Part shown: positions 18,797 through 26,994 of the stretch, piece by piece
How positions within the stretch are numbered: the stretch's first letter is position 1
Layout: every line of letters begins with the position of its first letter
DNA from: Tritrichomonas musculus
Taxonomy: Eukaryota > Parabasalia > Tritrichomonadida > Tritrichomonadidae
Assembly (NCBI GenBank): GCA_039105265.1
Contig: JAPFFF010000298.1
Location: forward strand, 1 to 27,358
Direction: 5' to 3'
Length of the DNA: 27,358 bases
Notes under the pieces: generated by a model
Databases searched by the model: none
What the model was told of the DNA's origin: nothing
Seen by the model: only the letters and a program-made list of their open reading frames with translations
Translations under genes and position numbers: made by a program

Positions 18797-19498
18797 TCAA
18801 ACATTAAATTTCCAAGTATTCCATTTCGAAATAGAATCTTCAACAAATTGATTAAGCTTTGCATATGAATCCTTTTTGAAAGGAGGAAGGGCTGGCAAAA
18901 CAGATGCGTCACCTTCATATTCAATAACAGTTGGATTAGGAGCATTTTGACTATTAATGGGAAAATTATTGTAAAACCAAGTAAAGTCCATATTTAAATC
19001 ATTTTCAAAAGTATGCGCAAAAAGATGTAGCTCTTCACGAGTGAACCTATCTCTAGGTATGAGATGTTCCATTGAATCTGGAACTTTTGCTGAATATTTT
19101 AGACTTTCAACAGTTTCTTTTTTCCAAAGATTTTGAACGACGTTCAAAACGAAATAATCTAGATTTGGGATATGCAAACGTGATTGAGCATAACATATAA
19201 TTGATAGTTCATAATCATACTTTTCCGGCTTAGATTTATTTGAAAGAACTTCGTGAAGATTGTTATAAATAGTCTTCACACACTCAATTAAGTGATTTAA
19301 GGCTCTTTCATTTTCATAATGTGAACAAAACCCATTAAAGGAATCAAAAGCTCTTTCGTACTGACCATCTAATTTATATTTTTTAATTAAATTTAAAAAG
19401 CGTTCTTTGGTTTCTGACGGTTTTTTAATCATTTTACCTAGATGCGCTAGTAAAATATTTAATTGATTCTTAGCTCTGCTTTCATTGTTATTATTCAT
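18797..19498 (-). CDS. IST1-like protein (putative regulator of Vps4/ESCRT-III), 233 aa
   Basis: A soluble, helical protein. The pattern YELSIICYAQSRLHIPNL (residues 96-113) followed by VVQNLWKKETVES (120-132), a turn and FENDLNMDFTWF (164-175) follows the layout of the IST1 domain, where 'LIYAAPR...IPEL', a helix, and a 'I...F.VD' segment occur in the same order and spacing. The N-terminal helix NQLNILLAHLGKMIKKP and ERFLNLIKKYKLDGQYERAF (32-51) match the position of IST1's first two helices. IST1 binds ESCRT-III CHMP1 and tunes the Vps4 ATPase in multivesicular body sorting and cytokinesis. A C-terminal MIM motif is not obvious, although PALPPF near residue 206 is a possible linear motif. 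The assignment comes from pattern resemblance and is tentative. It is divergently transcribed from the CSA-like gene across 68 bp. Confidence 0.6.
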   Translation of the reverse strand: MNNNNESRAKNQLNILLAHLGKMIKKPSETKERFLNLIKKYKLDGQYERAFDSFNGFCSHYENERALNHLIECVKTIYNNLHEVLSNKSKPEKYDYELSIICYAQSRLHIPNLDYFVLNVVQNLWKKETVESLKYSAKVPDSMEHLIPRDRFTREELHLFAHTFENDLNMDFTWFYNNFPINSQNAPNPTVIEYEGDASVLPALPPFKKDSYAKLNQFVEDSISKWNTWKFNV

Positions 19499-19566
19499 TT
19501 TTTTGACAAAAATTTTAAGGTGAATTTTTTTATTGAATAAATCACCATTATATTTTAATGATTTGA
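19499..19566. promoter_or_regulatory. 68-bp bidirectional promoter with mirrored TCACC initiator-like motifs
   Basis: Only 68 bp separate two divergent start codons. A TCACC word faces each gene: on plus at 19542-19546 (TCACCATTA) and on minus at 19523-19519 (TCACCTTAA). In each case the A of TCA lies exactly 23 nt before the ATG. TCA-type initiators with A as +1 are known in trichomonads, so both transcripts may start here with 23-nt leaders. On the plus side, a three-codon ATGATTTGA (19558-19566) directly abuts the start codon. Confidence 0.5.
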
Positions 19567-20559
19567 ATGCTGACTGAAATTAGTGAATACACTGTTTTCT
19601 CTCAGTATTCAAACAAACACTTTAAAGTCTCAATTAATTCTGTTGATTGCGAGACTGTTGAAAAGAGGTTTGCTATCGGATGTACAGATAACGGGTATTG
19701 CTTTGTATACGATACTTTTCATTCAATATGCAAAATATGCTGCCGTACAAAGCACTCAATAGTTTTGACGGATGCAAAATGGGAAAAGAATTCAATGTTA
19801 AAGTTTTGTTCAACATCGTTGGATGGAAATTTAAGATTATACGACGTTACGGAACACGATAATCCTTTTCAAACATTTAATACTGGTAGTCATTTACATA
19901 GCTGCTCTTTTAATTTTAAATCACCAATTATAGCATGCGGAATGGACGGAGGATCAGCAAGATTATTTGATCTACGCCAAAATGTAAACCTTCAAGCGCT
20001 TGAAACTTCATATGAAAGCGATGTTAAAGTCGTAGAGTGGTCTCCTGATTCAGAATACTTAGTAGTTTGCGGGGATACCGATGGACATCTTATGCTATTT
20101 GATACTCGACAAATACGTGAGCCATATGAATTTTGCTGGTGGAGACTTCAGATTGATGACGAATCTGATTCTACTGCTCACGATTCTTCTATTGTTGGAT
20201 TAACTTTTTCACCAAATGGCAGAAGAATACTGACACTCGACAATGAGAAATATTTACGACAATGGGGAACTGATACTGGTCTTGCTACAGCATTCGAGTA
20301 CAAGATGAACAAAGTGAATAAAAAGAATCGAAGAATAGGGATTTGTATGACTGATAAAAATGAAATTTTGATTCCAGAAAACAATTCAATCATAAATATT
20401 ACAAAAAAAGAGAAAATGGTTGGCCATATCCAAAATGTTACTGCTGTTACAGCAAATGCACATGGATTTGTGAGTACAGATCAGAATGGATTTTTATGCG
20501 TATGGAGAAAACGTGATGAAATTCAAATTGAAAATGATGCATCTGATTGGTCGGATTAG
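19567..20559 (+). CDS. WD40-repeat protein, CSA/ERCC8-like
   Basis: A 330-residue beta-propeller protein. WD-type repeats are visible around residues 21-50, 64-93, 108-137, 152-181, 205-233, 255-278 and 286-313, ending in strands such as GNLRLYD, ARLFDLR, HLMLFDTR, KYLRQWG and FLCVW. The overall run resembles human CSA (ERCC8). The stretch AHDSSIVGLTFSPNGRRILT, then RQWGTDTG, then a Asn/Lys-rich 'NKVNKKNRRIG' segment and a final GHIQNVTAV repeat occur in the same order as CSA's AHNGKVNGLCF, RLWNSSNG, NNSKKG and GHYKTV. FDLR (134-137) and FDTR (178-181) are WDXR-like motifs of DDB1-binding adaptors. CSA targets the CUL4-DDB1 ubiquitin ligase to stalled RNA polymerase II in transcription-coupled repair. 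It is shorter than human CSA (396 residues), lacking mostly tail sequence. The exact orthology is likely but not proven. Confidence 0.78.
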   Translation: MLTEISEYTVFSQYSNKHFKVSINSVDCETVEKRFAIGCTDNGYCFVYDTFHSICKICCRTKHSIVLTDAKWEKNSMLKFCSTSLDGNLRLYDVTEHDNPFQTFNTGSHLHSCSFNFKSPIIACGMDGGSARLFDLRQNVNLQALETSYESDVKVVEWSPDSEYLVVCGDTDGHLMLFDTRQIREPYEFCWWRLQIDDESDSTAHDSSIVGLTFSPNGRRILTLDNEKYLRQWGTDTGLATAFEYKMNKVNKKNRRIGICMTDKNEILIPENNSIINITKKEKMVGHIQNVTAVTANAHGFVSTDQNGFLCVWRKRDEIQIENDASDWSD

Positions 20560-21044
20560 ACTTTATTTTAACTATTTATTTGTATTTAATTTTTAAACAT
20601 ATCCATGCTAAACTTTATTGTATTTTATATAATATACATCATATATAAAAAATGTTTTTGAATAAGTAATGTAAAAAAAAAAAAAAAAAGAAATGTATAT
20701 TATTTCAAGATAACGTCTAATATTCAAAAAATTATATGATACTCTATTTAACAATATTCATAAAGATCAAACTAATATGGACTCAATTTAAATAATTTAA
20801 AAAAGAGTATTTATTGAAATAATCCTAATATATCCTAATATATATTTTTTCTTTGTAAATTCTTATAATATAAACTTACATCAAACTAATACTTGAAATT
20901 CTTTTACAAATCAATTCATAATTGAAATCCAATGAAAGTTATGTAATTGAGAATTTTGAATAATTTAAATGAAATTTCAATAAAATAAAAAAGACGTTTT
21001 CTAATATTCAGAATAAAAATTTTAATAAAAATACTCAAATTAAA
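20560..21044. other. AT-rich intergenic region with a 17-base poly(A) tract
   Basis: 485 bp between two plus-strand genes. It holds a run of A at about 20673-20689 and a short direct repeat of CCTAATATAT at 20823-20842. The last 20 bases include CTCAAATTAAAATGG, with a TCA word nine bases before the ATG. No gene recognised. Confidence 0.6.
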
Positions 21045-24000
21045 ATGGCATCAATGAAGATTCTCAAAAAAATTCATCAAAAAAATGAAGGGCAATCTCT
21101 TGTTAAAGATCTTATTTCCCTGCGGCCTATTACTCCTATAATTATCAAAGAATCACACCCTTTAGAAGTTTTAAATACAGACAATAATCCACCTCCTAAA
21201 CCAATTGATCAGTTCACTCCATATTTATCTCGAAAAATCGCAGCAAAAAGAAATGAACGCATTGAGAAACTTAATAATCAATCTGCAAGACCGAATACAG
21301 CTTTTGTTCTAGCTAGAAGTTCTCAATTGGAATCATCGCGACGAAATCAGCCAGACAATAATTATGATGATGATTCACCACGTGGAAATGGTTTACCGCA
21401 ATTATCATCAACAAATACATCATTACACCATCATTTAAAAATGGAATCAACGTTTGACAAAATTGCTACCGGTGCATCTGTTAGTCCATTTCCAAAACTT
21501 ATTGAATCTACTCTTCAAATGTATTTTTTAGCAGAAAAAGTATTATTTTTTCATGATGTCTCGTCTGTAAAAATGCTATATTGCCCATCAACTACAGCAT
21601 ACTGTCCGCATGGAACAGGAATTATAGGATATACACAATATTCACGCAAAACTATCAATTTACCCGAAGCATGCAAACATGCCTCATACCAATTATCTAC
21701 AGAAGGAAATTGGTATGGCCCAGATTCGCGTGTATTATCATTTCCCCTTTATGATATCAGCTGCAATATTATAGGTGTTGTTGCAGTCATCAGAAAAAAA
21801 TCATCTCCTCCATTTTCGTCCGAAGATGAAAAATTTGTTGAATATTTACAATCAAAATGCAAATTATATTCCAGATGGCTTTTTCAACCATTAGTAGATG
21901 ATAATGTTGTTCCAACACTAATTAATACATGTCGGCTTAAACATTTTATAGAGAATCTTCAAGAGAAATTAGTTAAAATGTTTAACTGCCGATCTGCTGA
22001 GATATGGTCAATTGAAAAAGGGCAAATACACAAATATTTATCTACTGAAAACCAGCCAAAATTAATACCAGTTGATGATGCTGGAATAGCTGGCTTTTCA
22101 TTAAGAAATATGGTTCCTATTTCTGTTGTTTCTTCACGTTGTCATTCAGCGTATTGTTCAAAGAGTGATGAAAATGGCGATCATTCAATATTATCCTTAC
22201 CAATTCGTGACCCAAATTCACAGATAATATATGCTCTCGTACTTCGAGGAAAACGAATTCCGCAATTTTTCACCGATACAGATGAAAAAGTATTATCACG
22301 AATTGCCCCATATATCATAATGTCACTTGTTTCGTCAGAATTAATCGAAAAGAGTCATAAAAATCTCAAAGAATCTCTTCATCAACAAAAGAAACTTGGT
22401 GCATTGCTAGAGGTTGCTGAGTCCCTGTCAGGCCAACTCCGAATGGATGTTTTAATTCCAAATATCATGACAAAAGCATGCGATCTTGTAAAAAGCGATC
22501 GATGTTCACTATTTATGGTAAATGAATCACATGACAAGCTAGTTACTTCATTTCAAGGAGGATTAACTAATTCAATAGAAATTCCAATTTCTGCTGGTAT
22601 TGTTGGTTATACAGCTACAACTGGAGAAATATTAAACATCAAAGATGCTTACGAAGATCCCCGATTCAATCGCGCAACAGATAAATCTACAGGATATCGT
22701 ACATACACGATTTTGTGTGTTCCTATTTTTGGCGAGAAAGGAGACATTACAGGTGTCACAGAAATGATTAATAAAATAGATGGCACCTTTACCGAAGAAG
22801 ATGAACGAATGATCAAAATATTCAATGTTTTTACTGGAATTTCACTTGAAAACGCACGTTTATATCGAGCATCAATCGAATTAAGTTTGCAATTACGATC
22901 TTTCTTAGATATATCTTATTCATTACAGCAACCCCAAACTGTTAAGAAAATAATGGATGAGATTATTAAAAATACACGAAAAGTTGTTGGAGCTGTTAGA
23001 GCAATGCTTTTTATGAATGAAGAAACAGGTATTTCAAGTGAACCTTTTATTACCGATGAAGACATTGAAGCGAAAATTCGTAAAAAACTTCAAAAGAAAG
23101 AAAAAGCAGAAGACACGCTCGGTGTTAAACGAGCTATTATTCAACGTCTACTTCAGGGACGAAGTTCTAATTATGATGCAGAAGAAATGAAAGAAGATGA
23201 TTTTCGAAAAGATTTGATTCAACGAATCGAAGCAAATAAGGAAAGCATAATAGAAAACATTGATAAAGATCCAGAGCATTCATGTATAATGGTACCAATT
23301 ATGTCATCTGATCGTGCTTTAATGGGTTGTTTCATGTTACAATGGAAAAAAAATCGTTCTTTATTCACTCATGATGATTTAAAATTACTTGAATCTTATA
23401 GTGTGTTTTTATCAATTTCACTCGAAAGATCTAGATTAAAATCTATTGCTCAACTTGGATCAGTTGAATTTGAAATACAAAAATTCATTCAATTAAATGA
23501 ACGTTCTGAATATACAGCAACTCCAAATGCATTAAAACTTGAAGTTGAAGATAAAGTATTGTCTATAAGCCAAGATTTTATAGCTTCAAAATTCAAAGGA
23601 ATTGGATTATTTAAAGTAATGTACTATCTTTTTGACCATTTTGGCTTATTCTCTACATTCAAAATTACAAATGAAACCTTTTTCCACTTTTTGTTCGATT
23701 TACGCAATTCTTATAATAGAGTTCCATATCATAATTGGATGCATGCTGTTGACGTTACTCAATTCCTTGCTTATTCGATCAATACTTCAGATCTGAGCAA
23801 AATATTTACAAAATTTGAAATTTTGGGTATGCTGACTGCTGCTATTTGCCATGATGCTAATCATGATGGTTTCTCTAATCAATATAATGTAAATGCACAG
23901 ACTCCTCTTGGTATCCTATTTAAAAATCAATCTGTAATGGAAACTCACCATTGTTCTGTATCAATAGGGATAATTACTAAAGATGAATGCAACATATTTA

Positions 24001-24587
24001 AAATTTTAAATGAAAATGAATCAACTCAAATGTGGACTTTGTTCATTAATTTAATTTTGGCAACGGATATGGCCAAGCATTTCAGCATTCTTGAATCAGC
24101 CAAAAAAATTGATACAGTAAATTGGTCAAATACTGATGAAGGAAGATTAATGATAATGAAGCTGTTGATTAAATGCGCTGATATTTCTAATGTAGCAAGA
24201 AAATTAGAAATTGCCGAAAAATGGGTTAACATCCTTTGTGAAGAATACTTTAGACAAGGTGAATTAGAAAAAGCAAATGGAATGGAATATTCTTCACCTA
24301 TGAATGATAGAGAACATTTGGATAAGGCAAAATCACAAATTACTTTTATTAGTGGAGTTTGCTTGCCTCTTTTTGAATTGGTTAATACTTTTGTACCACA
24401 CTTACAGCATATTATTGATAAAATTAAGCTGAATCTTGAGATGTGGAAGCAAATGGAAATTGAAAAAAATAAAAAAGATAAAGAGAAAATGGAAGAGGAA
24501 GAAGAAAAAATAGAGAATGACAAAGGAGATTCCAAAATAAATATTAAAGATGATGGTAAAGAAAATAATGGAGATGGAAATAGTTAA
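21045..24587 (+). CDS. Cyclic-nucleotide 3',5'-phosphodiesterase with four GAF-like modules (1180 aa)
   Basis: Hydrolyses cAMP and/or cGMP. The C-terminal catalytic domain (about 860-1130) is a complete class I PDE: H896 (proton donor) and H900 in YHNWMHAVD, H936/D937/H940 in ICHDANHDG, D1046 in KCADISN, and the purine-contacting Q1098 in SQITFI. The metal ligands H900, H936, D937 and D1046 are all present. Upstream are four GAF-like modules at about 150-285, 295-435, 445-615 and 625-815. The third is the best, with a full cyclic-nucleotide-binding NKXnFX3DE signature (N576, K577, F582, D586, E587). The others lack it, and the fourth carries a charged insert of about 80 residues. The N-terminal 150 residues are disordered and the C-terminus is a Lys/Glu/Asp tail. 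No membrane segment, so cytosolic. Animal PDE2/5/6/10/11 have two GAFs, so this layout is expanded. Likely allosterically regulated through the third module. Confidence 0.95.
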   Translation: MASMKILKKIHQKNEGQSLVKDLISLRPITPIIIKESHPLEVLNTDNNPPPKPIDQFTPYLSRKIAAKRNERIEKLNNQSARPNTAFVLARSSQLESSRRNQPDNNYDDDSPRGNGLPQLSSTNTSLHHHLKMESTFDKIATGASVSPFPKLIESTLQMYFLAEKVLFFHDVSSVKMLYCPSTTAYCPHGTGIIGYTQYSRKTINLPEACKHASYQLSTEGNWYGPDSRVLSFPLYDISCNIIGVVAVIRKKSSPPFSSEDEKFVEYLQSKCKLYSRWLFQPLVDDNVVPTLINTCRLKHFIENLQEKLVKMFNCRSAEIWSIEKGQIHKYLSTENQPKLIPVDDAGIAGFSLRNMVPISVVSSRCHSAYCSKSDENGDHSILSLPIRDPNSQIIYALVLRGKRIPQFFTDTDEKVLSRIAPYIIMSLVSSELIEKSHKNLKESLHQQKKLGALLEVAESLSGQLRMDVLIPNIMTKACDLVKSDRCSLFMVNESHDKLVTSFQGGLTNSIEIPISAGIVGYTATTGEILNIKDAYEDPRFNRATDKSTGYRTYTILCVPIFGEKGDITGVTEMINKIDGTFTEEDERMIKIFNVFTGISLENARLYRASIELSLQLRSFLDISYSLQQPQTVKKIMDEIIKNTRKVVGAVRAMLFMNEETGISSEPFITDEDIEAKIRKKLQKKEKAEDTLGVKRAIIQRLLQGRSSNYDAEEMKEDDFRKDLIQRIEANKESIIENIDKDPEHSCIMVPIMSSDRALMGCFMLQWKKNRSLFTHDDLKLLESYSVFLSISLERSRLKSIAQLGSVEFEIQKFIQLNERSEYTATPNALKLEVEDKVLSISQDFIASKFKGIGLFKVMYYLFDHFGLFSTFKITNETFFHFLFDLRNSYNRVPYHNWMHAVDVTQFLAYSINTSDLSKIFTKFEILGMLTAAICHDANHDGFSNQYNVNAQTPLGILFKNQSVMETHHCSVSIGIITKDECNIFKILNENESTQMWTLFINLILATDMAKHFSILESAKKIDTVNWSNTDEGRLMIMKLLIKCADISNVARKLEIAEKWVNILCEEYFRQGELEKANGMEYSSPMNDREHLDKAKSQITFISGVCLPLFELVNTFVPHLQHIIDKIKLNLEMWKQMEIEKNKKDKEKMEEEEEKIENDKGDSKINIKDDGKENNGDGNS

Positions 24588-24806
24588 TCTATACCTCGAT
24601 TAATTATTTGGGTATAATATTATGTTTTTAATTTAAATATGCGTTTTTATTATTTATTTTTATAAATTTGTTGTCATGTATTCTTGAATTTTTATATAAT
24701 CCAAAGGGATCCTTACTTTCTTTTCATCTTTTGATATATGCACTTTAAATCTAAATGCTAGTTTTTATTTTTGAGTAATATAGCAATCTACTTGTTTCCC
24801 AAATAT

Positions 24807-24854
24807 GCAACAAAAGAAGTAACGTTTTTTTTTAAAAAATAACGTTTTTTCTAT
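24807..24854 (+). promoter_or_regulatory. Duplicated AACGTTTTTT motif upstream of the 24863 gene
   Basis: GTAACGTTTTTTTTT and, about 22 bp later, ATAACGTTTTTTC lie just before the ATG at 24863. Both hold a TAACG core like the Myb-type boxes upstream of four other genes, although the sixth base differs. No TCA initiator word is seen between them and the ATG. Confidence 0.35.
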
Positions 24855-24862
24855 TAGTTAAC

Positions 24863-26068
24863 ATGAATAATAATCTTTTTGCAGAAACTGCTCCACCACC
24901 ACAGAGTATAAAAATTAGCAATGATTATTTAGATGATCAACAAATTTCTGCATTTAAAGAGCAACTTTTAAGTACATTCAACAAGATTCAACCAAAAATA
25001 GATTTACTTGAAAAATCACTTAAAACGACCGAAAAAAATGTTTATGGCCTTTCTTCTGACAATAATTCAGAATTGAATTTGGATTTAAAAGATTTACAAG
25101 AAAATATACCTGACGTTCATCAGATATCTATTATTTTATCACGAAAAATTCAAAACATCTCATTAAAGGCCCAAGAAGCTTCAACAATAGCAGCTCCAAA
25201 AAGAATAAGACCAATAATTGATGAATTTTGCACTTTCAAAATGGATTTTGATCAATCTTTAAAAAATATTACAAAATTAACACAAAATTTGCACGAAAAG
25301 ATAGAAAAGATGGATTTGCTTATTAAAAGTGTTTCTGAGGATTCAAAATTCTTACAACTTTTTAAAACTGACATTGAAAAAGCAATTTTGGCGAACAAGC
25401 AGAATTCTAAAATAATTGACGAATTAAAAGAAAAGTTAATAATCCAAGCTAGGAATGATCGCTCAAAAATTCTTAATGATTTCGATCAGTCTCTAACAGA
25501 AGCAGAATACCTTGTTACTGAGCTCGAATCTCTTGCTGAACAAGGCTTAGATAATTCAAACGAAACATTCATGAAATTACAAAACGATAAGTTTGATATT
25601 CAAACATCATTTGATTCACTTTCAAATGAAATTGAAAAAACAATGAATATGAGAATAAACGAACTTCGCTCCAGAATTGAGAAGAATTCACAAAAAAACG
25701 ATATTTATTTTCAAACATACGACGCAAGTTTAACAAATGACTTAGACAGAATTATTGAATATGCGGCTGATTCTCCTGCTATTACATTATTAGACCAAAT
25801 TGAAGAAAATCAGCAAATCGAAGAACTGGATGCCCTTATTAGTAGAATTGAAAAACTTAAATATGGTATAATTCATCACAAATACGATTCTCCTAAAAGC
25901 TTGAGCAATATCACAGAAAATATCAGTAAGGAACTGGAAAATAAAAAAGATCAAATGGTTCTTAATGGACGTAATGCCCAAATCATCACAGCTGTTATAG
26001 ATGGTGAAAAGAAAAAGGTATTCTGCTTCGAGAATGGAACTTTTGAAATTCAGAAAGAAAAATGTTAA
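24863..26068 (+). CDS. Hypothetical coiled-coil protein (401 aa)
   Basis: Not recognised. After a polar, Pro-containing N-terminus (ETAPPPQSIK) nearly the whole chain from residue 25 to 365 is helical with heptad spacing, rich in Lys, Glu, Asp, Asn, Ile and Leu (LLEKSLKTTEKNVYG, KIIDELKEKLII, IDELKE, NEIEKTMNMRINELRSR). The last 30 residues change character (AQIITAVIDGEKKKVFCFEN) and look like a small beta hairpin, which may be a separate terminal domain. No signal peptide, membrane segment or enzyme motif. It follows the PDE gene by 275 bp on the same strand. Length and composition suggest a cytoskeletal or vesicle-tethering component, but this is only inference. Confidence 0.85.
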   Translation: MNNNLFAETAPPPQSIKISNDYLDDQQISAFKEQLLSTFNKIQPKIDLLEKSLKTTEKNVYGLSSDNNSELNLDLKDLQENIPDVHQISIILSRKIQNISLKAQEASTIAAPKRIRPIIDEFCTFKMDFDQSLKNITKLTQNLHEKIEKMDLLIKSVSEDSKFLQLFKTDIEKAILANKQNSKIIDELKEKLIIQARNDRSKILNDFDQSLTEAEYLVTELESLAEQGLDNSNETFMKLQNDKFDIQTSFDSLSNEIEKTMNMRINELRSRIEKNSQKNDIYFQTYDASLTNDLDRIIEYAADSPAITLLDQIEENQQIEELDALISRIEKLKYGIIHHKYDSPKSLSNITENISKELENKKDQMVLNGRNAQIITAVIDGEKKKVFCFENGTFEIQKEKC

Positions 26069-26268
26069 TATTCACCATATGATATATATTGTATTTATAA
26101 ATAAATGCGACTATATAGAATTAATAATATATAACATAGCATGCATGATTTTTATTTTTATTATTATTAATGCAATTGATATTCTTCAAACAATAAGCAA
26201 AGTAGAAGTATTGGTGCATGTAATATATAATAGATATTCAGAAATTTAATTGCAATGAAAAACTTTTT

Positions 26269-26760
26269 TTAACAAGAAAAAATGCATTTTTCACCAATTG
26301 GCTCATTAAATAAGCGAGTTTGTGCCGCAAAATTATGATAATCTGTTAATTTTTTATAAAAGCAAAAGCCATGACTTGATGATGAAACTGAATCAGAATT
26401 GTCAACTGAAATTATAGATGATTGGCCTATATTATTTCCAGAAATTTTAATGTTAATGTTTTGATATAAATTAGTAAATGTTTGCTTTGATATATATTTA
26501 ATTACAAATTCTGCTTTTATAACGCACTCATCATTAACAGATAAATTAATTGAATTTATTGGCATTATTTCATTTCTATTTTCAGGTAATTGATTAAATT
26601 GATAGTACTTATCATCATAATAAATATAACTGACCAATAAAGATATAATAAAAAATACAATTGTAGCAATATGAATGTTAACGTTTTGAAAATTAAAAGT
26701 AAAAGAATAATGATCTCCTTCGATATTCTTACGTTTCGGCTTAGAAATAATAGAACTCAT
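26269..26760 (-). CDS. Small single-pass membrane protein (163 aa), unknown
   Basis: The short basic N-terminal tail (KPKRKN, residues 7-12) is followed by one hydrophobic segment at about 31-48 (IATIVFFIISLLVSYIYY). The remaining 115 residues would then face the ER lumen or cell exterior under the positive-inside rule (type II topology). That part has Cys at several positions, including the final residue, and a sequon NLS at residue 72, consistent with a lumenal domain, and a Ser-rich stretch (DSVSSSSHG). No family recognised. The ATG at 26760 is the first in frame. Upstream lies a 23-base T-run (A-run on the gene's strand). The stop is TAA, followed by an A/T-rich tail. Confidence 0.7.
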   Translation of the reverse strand: MSSIISKPKRKNIEGDHYSFTFNFQNVNIHIATIVFFIISLLVSYIYYDDKYYQFNQLPENRNEIMPINSINLSVNDECVIKAEFVIKYISKQTFTNLYQNINIKISGNNIGQSSIISVDNSDSVSSSSHGFCFYKKLTDYHNFAAQTRLFNEPIGEKCIFSC

Positions 26761-26790
26761 TGAAATTTTTAATTTTGCTCTTTCAAAATA

Positions 26791-26813
26791 TTTTTTTTTT
26801 TTTTTTTTTTTTT
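26791..26813. repeat. 23-base poly(T) tract
   Basis: A run of T on the plus strand, 31 bp upstream of the 26760 minus-strand ATG, where it is an A-run. It could act as a nucleosome-excluding promoter tract or be simple slippage DNA. Confidence 0.85.
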
Positions 26814-26858
26814 CAATTTTTATTCAGTATTTATGAAACGGCCTGCGAGTTGTAAATA

Positions 26859-26927
26859 ACAACTTCTTTTTGAATTATTCACTATTTATCAAAACGAAAT
26901 AGATTTTGTTACAACTTCTTTTTGAAT
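26859..26927 (+). repeat. 17-bp direct repeat pair in an intergenic region
   Basis: ACAACTTCTTTTTGAAT occurs at 26859-26875 and again at 26911-26927, 52 bp apart, between the membrane-protein gene and the partial gene at the window end. The first copy is preceded by GTTGTAAATAACAAC, a short hairpin. Likely a local duplication or a paired regulatory site. Confidence 0.7.
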
Positions 26928-26994
26928 GCATCAAAATCTTTAAAGAATATTATTTATAAAAGTATTTTTTTTTATTAACTGATATATGATGATT

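Noticed and set aside
24026-24535. 169-codon minus frame opposite the phosphodiesterase
   Set aside because: Antisense shadow of a clearly conserved catalytic domain.
26001-26249. 82-codon plus frame overlapping the end of the 24863 gene
   Set aside because: Runs from the end of a real gene into AT-rich spacer; no features, hydrophobic AT-driven translation.
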